Of a DNA stretch of 64,000 nt, positions 52,635-64,000 are shown in pieces. The notes under the pieces were generated by a model. That model was not told the origin of the DNA and searched no databases. It was given only the letters and a program-made list of their open reading frames with translations. Source of the DNA: Brachypterus glaber. Its lineage: Eukaryota; Arthropoda; Insecta; Coleoptera; Kateretidae. The position numbers and the translations under genes were made by a program. The stretch lies in contig OY294051.1 in NCBI GenBank assembly GCA_958510825.1, positions 28,693,265 to 28,757,264 of the forward strand, given 5' to 3'. Position 1 is the stretch's first letter. Each line of letters opens with the position of its first letter.

Positions 52635-53296
52635 CAGAATTTTGATGATTCTACATCACAAAACATGAAAAACAAGCAGAGAAACTTAGGTCCGGAAACA
52701 AAACCTAAGAGAGTTACGACCCTTTAAAATTGTACTAAAAATAAGGTTTTTAATTAATAACTCTGGTATTCTTTGAGCTAGAGTGACGAGGTTTTCCATT
52801 TATACTAGTATTAATAAGGGTAATTAGTTTATTATTTATTCTTTTTTGATTCTATCTAGAGGCGTGCCTAGACAAAAAAAGTATGAGGCTTTACACATTT
52901 TTGCCCCAAACTTTTTTATTTGATTTATTTTTATTTTTTTGTAAACACTAAAGATTTCTTGAGTTCAGACAGGACAGGAAAAAAAAAACAATTAAGAGAA
53001 AGTAACATTTTGTGCCACCAAAAATGTTACTTTTTAAAAGGCTATTACTCCTTTAATATTAAATTTAGGTGTTTCGGCAAAGAATACTTTTTTGCTTAGT
53101 TTTAAATGAAGAATCGCCCTGCAGCATTAAAATTTTATTGGTGCTTTTTTTGTTTTCCAATTAATATGTCCATCTTCAAAGGGCTGCAGCTCCATTAGGG
53201 CTGATTTTCGGGCATATGTTCCTGTGTTGGTTTTTAATGTTTTGTGATGTAAAATCATCCCCTTTATTCTATACCAAACGACTGTAAACACCGTGT
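52635..53296. mobile_element. Diverged relative of the 27349-28089 element
   Basis: TGATTCTACATCACAAAACA is inverted as TGTTTTGTGATGTAAAATCA. The interior shares GAGGCGTGCC, TTTTGTGCCACC and CCCTGCAGCATTAAAATTT. The right terminus is GACTGTAAACACCGTGT; the left terminus is lost. Confidence 0.65.
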
Positions 53297-54314
53297 GTTT
53301 GTCGGATTCTTCTAGTTGATTTTTATTTGGGGGTTTTAGGGGATTTCTCAGACATTGGCTAATTTAAAAAAAAGTAAAGTATTTTAAAGGAAACTCTGAG
53401 AAGTTCCACCTTGGAGAGCTCATACCTCGAACTACGTATGCAAATAAAAACCTTGACTCCTAAATTTATTATAAAACCCAAAAAGCAAGCACGAAAACAA
53501 AAAAAAGTTTAAGGTGACGTATTTTTTATTTTAAAAACCAACTGATAAAAAATTCACACGTTGAATTGATAACCTCCTCCTTTTTGGAAGTCGGTTAATA
53601 AAGTTACCTGATTCTTAGAGATTTTTGATCGATGAATCCAAATTTGATCGCAGACATGTCAAAATCAGAAAAACTTACAATTTAAACTTTTTTGAGCTCA
53701 TTTTTCTTGAAACCGAGGTGATGGAAAAATTCTGCATTCAGTTTCAGATTTAGCAGCCCAAAATCTATGGGAAACGATATATTACAACCCTGTTGAAAAC
53801 CGAATATTTTTTTTTGTGGATCTGTGTTATGGTAATTAGAGTAGTACTACTACTTATTTTTACTGACCAAATATTATGTTGCAAGAATAATTTAAGCTCT
53901 TCTTTAGTTTCACTTTGTGCTGAATTGATTGGGTCCTCATTACTCCGAGTTCTTCCTTACGATCGACCTTTAATAAAAGGTACCACTGGAACTGCAGTTC
54001 CAGTGGTACTGATCCATAACTTCCAGTCCGCCACTGATTAGTCACTGTTTTTTAACCTTGTTTGTCTTCTATTACAATAGAAGTTAAACAAACAGGTTTA
54101 ATAAAAAAATTATTTATTCTGGACGCAAAAACCATTCATTCATAAATGATTTGGACTCCGCAAAGGGGGCTACTACAGCCCCTGCTACTGCAATTTATGA
54201 TAAACTATCAAAATCGAAAATTCATATTTTTTCGAAAAAGGTTTTATCTACATTTTGTTGTTATTTCACAAAATTTGTAAAATAATAAAAACATAATAAT
54301 AAACTATTGGGACA
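53297..54314. other. Gene-free interval
   Basis: Includes a small perfect inverted repeat GTACCACTGGAACTGCAGTTCCAGTGGTAC (53980-54009). The two overlapping ORFs around it have no family features. Confidence 0.5.
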
Positions 54315-54520
54315 GGCTATTTGTACGTCCGACGTACACGAAGCTAAGTGTACGCCCTGTATTCTTATTGGACGATTTAGTGTTTTTAAATCTTTTAAGG
54401 TATATTTTTTGTCAGAATTTTATTCTCCCTGTTTAAGAAGTATCAGAAACACCAAACAGGTGCAAAAACCGACCTAAACCAAAAAGTTAGGTTACGTTAC
54501 GTCGAACGTATAAATAGCCA
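54315..54520. mobile_element. ~205-bp MITE, copy 2 of 3
   Basis: Ends GGCTATTTGTACGTCCGACG and GTCGAACGTATAAATAGCC. In tandem with the next copy. Confidence 0.68.
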
Positions 54521-54545
54521 CTTTACACGGAACAGACTATCGGTA

Positions 54546-54733
54546 CGTTCAACGTACTTGGAGCCAAGTGTACGTCGTGTATTCTTAATGACTGACTTTT
54601 GAGAATTTTAAATTATTTAAGGTATATTTTTCGTCGGAATTGTATTCTCCCCGTCAAAAACACCAAACAGGGGATAAAACCGACTTAAATCAAAGAGTTA
54701 GGTTATGTTCTGTCGGACGTTTAAATAGCCAGT
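54546..54733. mobile_element. ~190-bp MITE, copy 3 of 3
   Basis: Same family and orientation as 54315-54520. It carries TGTACGTCGTGTATTCTTA and ends GTCGGACGTTTAAATAGCC. Confidence 0.68.
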
Positions 54734-54783
54734 TCGTAAACTGTTTATACCTATTTTATTTAATTGTCTCAAACAAAAATATA

Positions 54784-55803
54784 TACCGGGTGTCCCACCA
54801 GGTCTTTGACAAGCTATATCTTCGTTATTTGAAAAGATATAATTTTTTGCAAAAAACAATATTGAATTGGAGCCAATAAAGTTTTTATTCACGTATCCAA
54901 AACCACCCCTTGTTTACCCACCCCCTTGAAACCACCCCCAACTTCTGTTTTTTAAATAGCACCACCCCATTTTATCAAAGCATATGAAATTACATTTCAT
55001 TCTGAATTCAACAATTTATTATAAGTGGTATCTTATCATTTAAGGGGCTCCAAATAAAAATTATTATTTATTAATAATAGGATGGTGTTTAGAACTAAGT
55101 TGCAGGTGGTTCCAGAAGAGTGAGTTATTAATGGTGGTTTTTGAATACATTAATCAGTTATCTTTTAGATATAATCTAACCTGAGTTTTTGGATTTTTTT
55201 TTTATGAAAAATATTGCTTGTGATCTGATAGAGTTGTACTTTGGAGCCCCTTAAAAAAATAAGATATTTCTTATTATAAATTGTTGAATTTAGAATAAAA
55301 TGTAGTTTCATATTCTTTAGTAAAAATAGGGGGGTTATTTAAAGAACAAAAGTTGGGGGTGGTTCCAAGAGGGTGGGTAAGTAAGGGGTAGTTTTGCATA
55401 AGTCAGTAAATTCTAATTTGACTCGCATTTAATTTTGTTCTTTTCGAGAAAAAATTTCTATTTAAACAACCGAGATATAGCCCGTCTAAAACCTGGTGGG
55501 ACAGTATTATTAATAAATAATAGTTGTTATTTGGAGCCCCTTTAAGAAATAAGTTACTATTTATAATATATGATTAAATTAAGAATAAAATTTACTTTTG
55601 TATTCTTTGAAAAAATGGTGGAGTGCTATTTGAAAAACAGAAGTTGGAGGTGGTTTTAAGGGGGTGGGTAAGCGAGGAGAGGTTTTGGATACGTAAATAA
55701 AAACTTCAATGGCTCCCACTTGACCCTGTTTTTTGCAAAAAAATCTATCTTTTCAAATAACGGAGATATAGCTTGTCAAGGACCTGGTGGGACACCCGAT
55801 ATA
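54784..55803. mobile_element. ~1-kb fold-back element (TACCGGGTGTCCC ends)
   Basis: TIRs TACCGGGTGTCCCACCAGG and CCTGGTGGGACACCCGATA, extended through GACAAGCTATATCTTCG. Inner GGGGTGGT/ACCACCCC blocks recur three times, so it has grown by internal duplication. Non-coding. Confidence 0.75.
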
Positions 55804-57459
55804 ACGGATATTCCGTGTCAACTGGAGCTATGATCAAAAATTGAACTAACCAAAAAATTGACGGCTCATTTTAAAAGCTGTGTGCGCCTTTGCAAAATTC
55901 AATATGGCGTCTCAAATATGGCGGCTGAAAACCCTAAATTTTTCAGAGAGTGCTGAAGACTGAAGGGTTGAGGAAAAATTCTAACCACGGATTCGTGTTC
56001 AGGAGGTAAAAATACATCGAAAATCATATATACCATTTCAAATATGGACCATTTTTTTGGTGTGCGTTTTTGTACATTTGAGTAGAGTTGTTACGGAGTA
56101 GAGATGTTATGGAGTAGAGATGTTACGGAGTAGAGTTGTTGGGGAGTAGGGATGTTATGGAGTAGGGATGTTAGGGAGTAGAGAAATTTAGAGTAGTCCT
56201 TGATATAAAAATTGCAAGAAAATATTAAATATTTTCCGAAATATTGTTGTAGCAAAAATGGTTACACAATATTTATTGTTTTTGTATTTTTTTAGAGCCA
56301 AAACAAAAATTTAAACCATTTTTTACCTCCTAACCCCCAACCTTTTGATCCAATCATCGATTTTTATCGTTAAAAAAAAAACACTTAAATGTTATAAATA
56401 CTATACCGGGTGTGTTTTCTTGGTCCACCCCAAAATTAAGATTCATTCGATAAAAATGAAACTGGTGATTTATATAATTTTACATTGGCTATAAAAATGG
56501 CGGATTTTTTTTTTGTTTCACTTCGGCATAAATATATATTTTTTTAATGGAATACTGTAACTTTTTAAACCAAAAATTTTATGATTTATACTGTTTTTTT
56601 TTTACTTTTTTTTGTTTTTGTTTTTATCGTATAAAAACGACATACACATAATTTGTTTTTACTTATTTTCACGAAACAACATAAAATAAATCAAGTCCTG
56701 TGCATATCTACGATAGCAGGCTGATGCAGAAGTAAATCCGCCTAAGCGGCCACATCCTTATCTTACAGTGAACACGCTGCGACTAGGTGTGTGTTTTACA
56801 CATTTACGCAAGGGCATTACAGGGTGGCCACATGTCAGGGAAGTCAGGGAAATGTCAGAGAATTTAATGTGTCAGGAAAATTTCACGGAAATGTCAGGGA
56901 ATGTTACTGAAAAAAATGAAAAATCAGGGAATTTTATTGAAAAACCTGGAATTTAATTTTTTTTTGTTTTTTCCTTTTTTTTTCATATATTCTTTAACTT
57001 AAAGCCAAAACGATATTTTTGAAATTTTCTGGACGCTCATGTTTTTACTGACCATGCACAATAATGCGTTATTTGAGAATACCCATTGGGTACAACTAGT
57101 TTTTAATGTAATCTTCAAGCTAAGAGATATATCATACTATGTATATTATGAAGTGAAGGTCAAAAACTACGCAAAAATTAACCATAAATAACTATCTATC
57201 TATATATGTTCTATATATGGCTTATACCTTATGGGAACTTTCGAAAATTACTTTTATAATAAGAAATCCAGGCCGTCCAAAAATATCAATTAATTATTAT
57301 TTTGCCTTATAAAGGACCCCCCACACAAATATCACGATAAATTAATTTCGGCCTTAATGGGTGAATGTTTGAAAAAATACATTTTACAACTAAATATAAT
57401 TATAATCTAGCAATCAAATTATTATTATTAATTATTCTTAATTTTTGTTAATTATTATG
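55804..57459. repeat. Gene-free interval with two minisatellites
   Basis: 56090-56195 repeats GGAGTAGAGATGTTA; 56828-56955 repeats degenerate GTCAGGGAAAT. The 62-codon ORF at 56768 runs over the latter and is not a gene. Confidence 0.6.
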
Positions 57460-58190
57460 AGAAAATTTCCCACGACTTCTTCAACGTAAACCCACTTTTA
57501 ACTCTTTCTTATTCAGGATCACATACAGGGGGTTTCTTTTGAAATGATCAAAATCTGCCAAAAAATACTCACAGAGTGAAACTGGATTTGCGGTATAAAT
57601 AGAATGTAAAGAGGTTAGTTCTTTGTATAAATTGCGTAGTTTTTCCTCTGGATCTACTCTAAAACCTAAGATTAGGCTACCACTAGCTTTCGAACTTGTG
57701 ATAACCAGGGCTAATCCAAACTTGCTTTCACGTATTTTAATACTGCTTGTTTGAAGGTACGGCAAAGATATATTAAAAACCTCATTCATATCTGCAAACC
57801 AAACCATACGAACATTAGTTACAATAAAAGTTCCTAAACTTCCCTGATCGATAGACAGATTCCAAACATCATGTATAGTTGAAAACACCTGTTCTTGAGG
57901 CAAAATTTTTAGTTGTTGATTATGGACTACTGCTCCTCTAAGTTTCACATCTCTGTATAATTTTGAAGACATAAAGGCCTTATGTACTCCTATGACTGAC
58001 GTGAAATGCCTCATATTTCCAGGAACAAGGTTGGTGAATATAAATTCAAATCTGGTACAATTTGAATTTACTAATAAATGTAAAGCTTAAGTGGTACCTC
58101 TTAATTTCGAGTTGAGTATTTTTGTGCTTAGTGTTCGATATTATATTTTTGAAAAAAATTAATAAGTTTATTCTAGGGCTGATAAAAAAA
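57460..58190 (-). pseudogene. Tandem partial BBS5 pseudogene
   Basis: It covers BBS5 from about the SPRINL segment to the stop. Lesions: CAA to TAA at the Gln of TTQALHLL (about 58089), loss of the segment IFGIEYKWL...NTLAVY (about 120 bp), and a frame change near the end so that the last open frame finishes in [11 protein letters not shown]. The remaining 177-codon frame from 58014 is not a complete DM16 protein. The middle (about 57590-58060) differs from the gene at only a few positions, whereas the ends are clearly more diverged. Like the gene, it lacks introns. Confidence 0.9.
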
Positions 58191-58287
58191 GTGGTATATC
58201 CCAAATTTCATAAAACAATAGCCAGTATTTTATTTAAAAAAACAAAGACAAACTTAATAATATATTATTATTAATTATTTTCAATTC

Positions 58288-59304
58288 TTATGGTAAAACT
58301 TCCCACAACTTTTTTAACGTAAAGCCACTTTTTACACTTTCTACTGCCAATCCTAATTCAGGATCATACACAGGCGGTCTGTCTACTGAATGATCACAAT
58401 CTGCCAAATACACCGCCAATGTATTTCCCATTTCGTTTTTTGGTTCAACTATTTCGTCCATGTTTTCCATTAAATTTTCATTATGTTGGTATTCTGGTTT
58501 TGTTAGCCATTTGTATTCTATACCGAAAATGGGGTTTGCGGTATAAATAGAATGTAAAGAGGTTAGTTCTTTGTATAAATTGCGTAGTTTTTCCTCTGGA
58601 TCTACTCTAAAACCTAAGATTAGGCTACCACTAGCTTTCGAACTTGTGATAACCAGGGCTAATCCAAACTTGCTTTCACGTATTTTAATACTGCTTGTTT
58701 GAAGGTACGGCAAAGATATATTAAAAACCTCATTCATATCTGCAAACCAAACCATACGAACATTAGTTACAATAAAAGTTCCTAAACTTCCCTGATCGAT
58801 AGACAGATTCCAAACAGCATGTACAGTTGAAAACACCTGTTCTTGAGGCAAAATTTTTAGTTGTTGATTATGGACTACTGCTCCTCTAAGTTTCACATCT
58901 CTGTATAATTTTGAAGACATAAAGGCCTTATGTACTCCTATGACTGACGTGAAATGCCTCATATTTCCAGGAACAAGGTTCGTGAATATAAATTCAAATC
59001 TGGTACTATTTGAATTTACTAACAAATGTAAAGCTTGAGTGGTACCTCTTAATTTCAAGTTGACTATTTTTGTGCTTATTGATATAATATTTTTGAATCC
59101 TATGGATAGGTTTATTCTAGGGCTGGTTAAAGAGTGCCATAATAATCTAATATTTGTGATAATTAGTCTTCCTCTATCTCCACTATTTCCTTTTGTATCT
59201 TCGACATTGTCTAGTCTATCCATTATTTTTTCACCCAATTTTAATCTCATTTCATAGAATGGTATATCGAACCGAATTTCCTTGTCTTCCCACGTTAGAG
59301 CCAT
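58288..59304 (-). CDS. BBS5: BBS5, BBSome core subunit, intronless
   Basis: Full-length ORF of 338 residues, close to the roughly 340 of animal BBS5. It begins MALTWEDKEIRFDIP and contains the family signatures DRLDNVEDTKGNSGDRGRLI (about 29-48), LLWHSL (54-59), [14 protein letters not shown] (about 100-113), [29 protein letters not shown] and [14 protein letters not shown], with the terminal GFTLKKLWEVLP. Two PH-like (DM16-type) domains make up most of the protein. BBS5 is part of the BBSome, which moves membrane proteins in cilia; in insects these are confined mainly to sensory neurons and sperm. The lack of introns is unusual for BBS5 in animals generally and could reflect retroposition or lineage intron loss. 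A probable AATAAA lies at 58233-58228 (-). A broken tandem copy follows downstream. Confidence 0.96.
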   Translation of the reverse strand: MALTWEDKEIRFDIPFYEMRLKLGEKIMDRLDNVEDTKGNSGDRGRLIITNIRLLWHSLTSPRINLSIGFKNIISISTKIVNLKLRGTTQALHLLVNSNSTRFEFIFTNLVPGNMRHFTSVIGVHKAFMSSKLYRDVKLRGAVVHNQQLKILPQEQVFSTVHAVWNLSIDQGSLGTFIVTNVRMVWFADMNEVFNISLPYLQTSSIKIRESKFGLALVITSSKASGSLILGFRVDPEEKLRNLYKELTSLHSIYTANPIFGIEYKWLTKPEYQHNENLMENMDEIVEPKNEMGNTLAVYLADCDHSVDRPPVYDPELGLAVESVKSGFTLKKLWEVLP

Positions 59305-59929
59305 GGTTCAGTTTTTAGTAATGCCACACTGCAAAACTAAAATTAATTATTTTAATTTCAAATTAGGGTTATTCCAGCAAATCGTGACATGACTGACTTT
59401 AAATAAAATACAGATTGTTATTAGCTAGCTTAAGGCGTTCATAAGTTATCGTGCCCACATGATTTCTCGGGCAGAACTACCCAAAAAAATAAATCGACCG
59501 ATCGATCGACCTACCGATCGACTAAAAGATTGACCGACAGATTCACCGACCGATTTTTTTTTTGTCGAAATTGATTTCTATCGATATAAAACTTCATAAT
59601 ACGAAAAAATACGCAAAAAAAAAATTTGAAATTTTTTGCATGAAGGCTTTTCCAAAATTTTGAAAACATTAAAATGGGAAAGCAATACATGGGACAAAAA
59701 CTGAAAGTGTACCAATCAAAGTACACTCTTGGTATAGCAATACATTGTCAAGATAGTCAGTTTATAATGCAAAAAATATAGGGACTTTATATTAACGTAA
59801 GCAACGAATTCCCTTGTAACGTAAGCAACAGATATTTCATCTTTTAATACATAACTCAGCAATTGTTAAAAATTTAAAACATTCTAGCCTGATTTCTTAA
59901 ACATTTTTAAATTCACATTTAGTTTTAAA
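59305..59929. other. BBS5 upstream region
   Basis: Contains an ACCGATCGATCGACC-rich block near 59495-59560. No promoter element was recognised. Confidence 0.45.
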
Positions 59930-60026
59930 TAGTAATTATATACCAAGGTAGAGAGCGTATTAAATCCCGGGATTTAATACGCTAGGCTATAAAAAATGTA
60001 TTCTCTGCCTTGGTATATAATTACTA
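59930..60026. mobile_element. ~97-bp palindromic MITE
   Basis: Arms TAGTAATTATATACCAAGG and CCTTGGTATATAATTACTA, with a central GCGTATTAAATCCCGGGATTTAATACGC palindrome split over the middle. Confidence 0.75.
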
Positions 60027-61196
60027 TTATATTGTGGAATAGAAAAGAAATTTAAAGATACATATACTTAAGTCAAAATGTAACGTAAGCAACATTACAT
60101 AAAATTATAAATTTTTTGGTTTTGTAACTAACTAATTTTAGTACGCTTGAAGAAAAATTATTTTTTTCACATTTTTTGTTCAGTAGATACATTTAAATAT
60201 TTAAAGAAAACTGATATCCGCTTCACCCCAGATTACGGTATTGTATTTAAATACATATTATGTCTTTTAATATAATTGACAAATTTATGCATTTAAAAGT
60301 TAAAATAGGCGTAAGATGTAACGTAAGCAACGCTGGAATTACCCAACTAACACTAAATCGTTTGGACTTAATTCAGGTCCACACAATTATAACGTTTAAA
60401 GTCGAAATTTCGACTTTATATATTTTTTATTCAATATTGAATTTCATACCTATGTGTGATTTTTACGTTTATTTTTGTTGTTAATTTTAACACATTTTAT
60501 TAAATCATGTGCAAACGTTATTCAAATACAGGTTAATAAAATGGCCTTTTTATATTAATATTATAGGTAATAATAATTAGTAATTACAAATAAATTATAT
60601 ACATACCTACCCTAACACATGTATGAATGTGTGAAATATTAACAAAAAATCTTGGTAAATTTTACCCACGTTTTTACCAACCCATTTTAACTTAAAAGTA
60701 CCATCGGTTTACCAATCGTTTTTTTCTACAGTGCTTGAATATTAAATATAATCGTATTAAGTAGAGTAGGTTATATTATTGATTAGTTTTTCAATACAAA
60801 CAAAATTTTTACATCAATAGTTTGAATTGCGTTTTCTGTTTCTAGAAAATTTATAGTCCAGTCAAATAATAAATGTAAATTGCAATAAATGTACACATGC
60901 TGATATTTTAAAGGGTAGTAGTGGATGGTAACAGAACACTCCTGTTAGTTTTTCACCGGGTGATTTGCGTAAGGGGTGTCCGCTATCTTATAGTGTCGCG
61001 CTGTGTATGCTTTTTTTAAGTTATCAACAAAAATATCTATAAATATGTATTTATATTAAACCTGAATTTAAATATTTTGTTAAAAACAAGTTTTGAAGAT
61101 ATACAATTCTTTGCATTCTATAGTTTGCTCTTCGCATATGTTATTATCAGTAGTCGGCGAATTTCTAGTACTCGCATAGGCGCCGCGTCGACTCTA
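60027..61196. other. Gene-free interval
   Basis: GTAACGTAAGCAAC occurs at about 60079 and 60317, and TAACGTAAGCAAC also at about 59792 and 59817. No gene seen; the ORF at 60260 includes one of these repeats. Confidence 0.5.
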
Positions 61197-61675
61197 GCGT
61201 TGAGGCGAGGTTTTAAATATTTACATTTTTATTTGTTTTATCCAGATTTGTTTAATGGTTCCATTTAAACGAGTAAGGTGGGAAAAAAGTTATCGACAAA
61301 CAAAAATTAAAAACTTTCGTATTCTTAAAAGATAAAAATAGAATGTCGTTTTTTTCTTCGAAAAACACCGATATACGTATGTATAGTTAATATGTATAGT
61401 CAATATTGATGTGGGTAACAAATCACACAAGTCAGCGTTGACGCGAGGTTTTAAATATTTACATTTTTATTTGTTTTATCTAGATTTGTTTAATGGTTCC
61501 ATTTAAACGAGTAAGGTGGGAAAAAAGTTATCGACAAACAAAAATTAAAAACTTTCGTATTCTTAAAAGATAAAAATAGAATGTCGTTTTTTTCTACGAA
61601 AAACACCGATATATATACGTATGTATAGTTAATATGTATAGTCAATATTGATGTGGGTAACAAATTAGTCGTCAA
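61197..61675. repeat. Direct tandem duplication of a ~240-bp unit
   Basis: GCGAGGTTTTAAATATTTAC starts both units and GTGGGTAACAAAT ends both. They differ by a few bases and an ATAT expansion. A third, shortened copy is at 62085-62340 and an inverted relative at 19335-19745. Confidence 0.75.
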
Positions 61676-62084
61676 ATGTTTCGATTTATAAAAATTTCCC
61701 TCACAATTCGGCAGAATTATTCCGTAAGCCTATGTTTCTGTGTTTATTTTCAACGCTGATGAGTCATAACTGAGTCTACTCCGAATACTGGTTATTATTG
61801 TTAAGACCCGTAAACCGACGAGCTATTTCAGAGTAGTACTAAAGCGCGCCGCTCTATCCCGATTGGACCAGCAGCTGTTCACAGGTTGGACGCAAAGTAG
61901 CATTGCGTTGCACCGTCCTCTTATTAATCGAAGAGGCCAGACCATGTTTTGGCATCTTTACTATTTTGACACTTGATTTTTTTTGTAGAAATTCGACTCT
62001 GTTTTTTACCGAATTGCTTTTATTATTAGTTATTACCAGTCATTGGCGAATTTCCAGGCGCCGCGTCGATTCTATCGTTGACGC

Positions 62085-62340
62085 GAGGTTTTAAATATTT
62101 ACATTTTTATTTTCTTCGAAAAACATCGATATATTTACATATTTATAGTTAATATGTATATTCAATATTGTTGTGTGTAACAAATTAGTCGTCAAATGTT
62201 TCGATTTAGTGACCTTTATAAAAATTTCCCTTATAATTCGGCAAAATTATTCCGTAAGCCTATGTTTCTGTGTTTATTTTCAACGTTGATGAGTCATAAC
62301 TGAATTTATTCCGATTAATGATTATTACTAATGTGTAACT
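62085..62340. repeat. Third copy of the 61197-61675 unit, internally deleted
   Basis: Begins GCGAGGTTTTAAATATTTAC, skips the central block, and runs on through TTTCAACGTTGATGAGTCAT. Confidence 0.65.
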
Positions 62341-62983
62341 TACATTAGTTTACAAATTTCAACTTTTGTTTTATGCGCAACTTTATTCTTATATAACTGT
62401 TGATAAAGAATCCAAATCCGTCAAGAAAAAAAATCGTTGGTTCAGTTTTCGAGATAATCCACCCCAAAGTTTTTATAAGGAAATATTATAAAAATCGTTT
62501 ATGTTCGTTTAATATTTAAAAAAAATGCTATCTGGGGGTTTTCGCATTCAGCGCCATTTTAATTATTTTCCAGATGTAGGAAAAAATATGTTGTCCCCAG
62601 TTTTTTTAGTATGAAGGGGTTGGCCAAAAGTCTAGAGACGTCCCTGATAATCTTTAACTTTAACGACTAGTTTGACATCGAAGAGTTAATATAATCTTAC
62701 CTGCAAAACGTGTTTTACAAAACATAATGTTTATATTATAAATATAATTATTACTATATTTTATATGATTTTATTGACATTATTACCATATTTATTTTAA
62801 AATTTATTGTTCTATATTTTATTTTTGTATAGGATAGGGTTCCGTATACGCGTTTTCTATATGCCAAAACAATGTATGCGTTTTATTGTGGCGATTGCCA
62901 CGGTTTTATACATACATAAAATCTATAATTTATTTGAGGCGTATATACATTTATATTATTATTATTTTGCCTAAATAATTATT

Positions 62984-63109
62984 TCTGTGGCTTGGTTCTA
63001 AAAGGGCCAATGTCACTTTGTCAATAGCAGCCTTTTCACGTCAACTCTGATGTAATATTTTGAAAACGCTGAAAAAGTGATATTGGCCCTTTTAGAACCA
63101 AGCCACAGA
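62984..63109. mobile_element. 126-bp MITE with ~35-bp TIRs
   Basis: TCTGTGGCTTGGTTCTAAAA at the left is inverted exactly as TTTTAGAACCAAGCCACAGA at the right, continuing through GGGCCAATGTCAC with one mismatch. Confidence 0.8.
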
Positions 63110-64000
63110 TTTAAGTCAATAATACTATATTACATAACTAGTGTGGAAAGTGGCATATTTCACGCGAGTGGGAAGGTTTACGAACGAGCCCCCAGGCGAG
63201 GGAGGAAACCCCACGAGTGTATGAAATACACTTTCCAACGAGTTATGTACACTATTTTTCCTACGATCCCGAAAAAATATGGAGTTTCTTATTTTAAAGT
63301 TTTCTAATTTTTATTAATTTTTAAGAAAAGCAAAGCACAAAATATGTCAAACAGGAAATATGATTTTCCACTACCTTTAGTTTTCTTTATATTTACATAG
63401 CTGTTTAATGGGTTGCCTATATGCTCCTAAATGAATGAAAAAGTCCAAACTTGACAGTTTGTGTTCTGTGGTTTGCTAGTTAAATTAGATTTCTGTTGTT
63501 ATGCTGCCATATAAGACTGTAAATTGTACTGTTTTACATTTCATGAGAAAAATAGTGTGTATTTTGATGTTTTTTATAAAATGTAAGGTAACTAAATCAA
63601 AATTAAGTAATTTTTATAAAATCTAGACAGTAATAAATAAAATAGTAACGTTATAAGTATAGTTTCTATTTTTGACATGAAAAACAGAAATATTTGAATT
63701 AAAAAGCATAAAATTTATCAAAAAAGGCTGTGGTGGAAGGTGAATAAAATTCATAGAATCTACTAGGTAAATATCTAAATAAAATCAGAAACCCTTCATA
63801 CATAAATATCACACTAGGGTGATATGAAAATATCAAACTAGTGTGATATAAGGCGTTTTCTAAAGAACAAAAGACTGTGCTAAATGTCATTTTCATAGAG
63901 GATCGTAGGAAAAAATCTAAAACAGCAAACAAACTTATAATCCGGCGCACCTTTTAGATGCATTAGTAAGGTTAAAATAATACTTATCTGCTTTATTTTA
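63110..64000. other. Gene-free end of window
   Basis: 63130-63260 looks like a palindromic MITE (GTGGAAAGTGGCATATTTCA / TGAAATACACTTTCCAACG). TTTTTCCTACGATCC near 63252 recurs inverted near 63899, hinting at a larger element. The 83-codon ORF at 63699 (-) has no family features. Confidence 0.5.

Noticed and set aside
57481..58014. A second functional BBS5-like gene
   Set aside because: It lacks the first domain, has an upstream stop, a ~120-bp deletion and a shifted end; it is a pseudogene.
61740..61780. Hammerhead core starting GCTGATGAGTC
   Set aside because: CTGATGA occurs, but no stem II followed by GAAA is present, and related repeat copies do not keep the motif.

Overview
The window is eukaryotic nuclear DNA from an insect, most likely a beetle. 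The evidence is AT-rich sequence, small spliced genes with GT-AG introns of up to about 10 kb, insect-type protein families, a tRNA-derived SINE, fragments of non-LTR retrotransposons, a Penelope-like element and a very large load of short palindromic DNA elements (MITEs and fold-back elements). The species cannot be fixed from the sequence alone. No bacterial-type features, rRNA genes, genuine tRNA genes or CRISPR arrays were seen.

Five protein-coding loci are supported. (1) 2893-3429 (-): a 99-residue GTSF1/Asterix-like protein with two CHHC zinc fingers (piRNA-pathway family); its start codon appears to be split by an intron. (2) 4019-4852 (+): a single-exon glucose-6-phosphate 1-epimerase (aldose-1-epimerase superfamily), head to head with GTSF1. 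(3) 12657-36198 (+): a calexcitin / sarcoplasmic calcium-binding protein rebuilt from four coding exons whose splice phases agree (197 residues, three canonical EF hands), stretched over 23.5 kb by repeat-filled introns. (4) 51990-42168 (-): a secreted serine protease homologue rebuilt from four exons (252 residues), with catalytic His replaced by Leu and catalytic Ser by Gly, so almost certainly non-catalytic. (5) 59304-58288 (-): an intronless, full-length BBS5 (BBSome subunit), followed by a broken tandem copy at 58190-57460 whose centre is almost identical to the gene while its flanks are diverged.

The rest is mostly mobile DNA. Retroelements: two SINE copies with one body but different tRNA-like heads; four non-LTR fragments (20435-20745, 32600-32995, 35396-35775, 43105-45450); and a 990-bp Penelope-like insertion (43656-44645) with a 12-bp target duplication, a GIY-YIG endonuclease ORF and inverted terminal arms that each carry a hammerhead ribozyme core. 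This element sits inside a LINE that itself sits in the last intron of the protease homologue. DNA elements: many TIR/palindromic MITEs, including an almost identical pair 33 kb apart (14702-15125 and 47411-47833), TTAA- and TA-flanked types, and a class whose TIRs enclose short tandem repeats.

The genes do not form a functional cluster; each is an independent locus in a repeat-rich landscape. Repeat coordinates come from reading by eye and are good to about 5-20 bp unless a target-site duplication fixes them.
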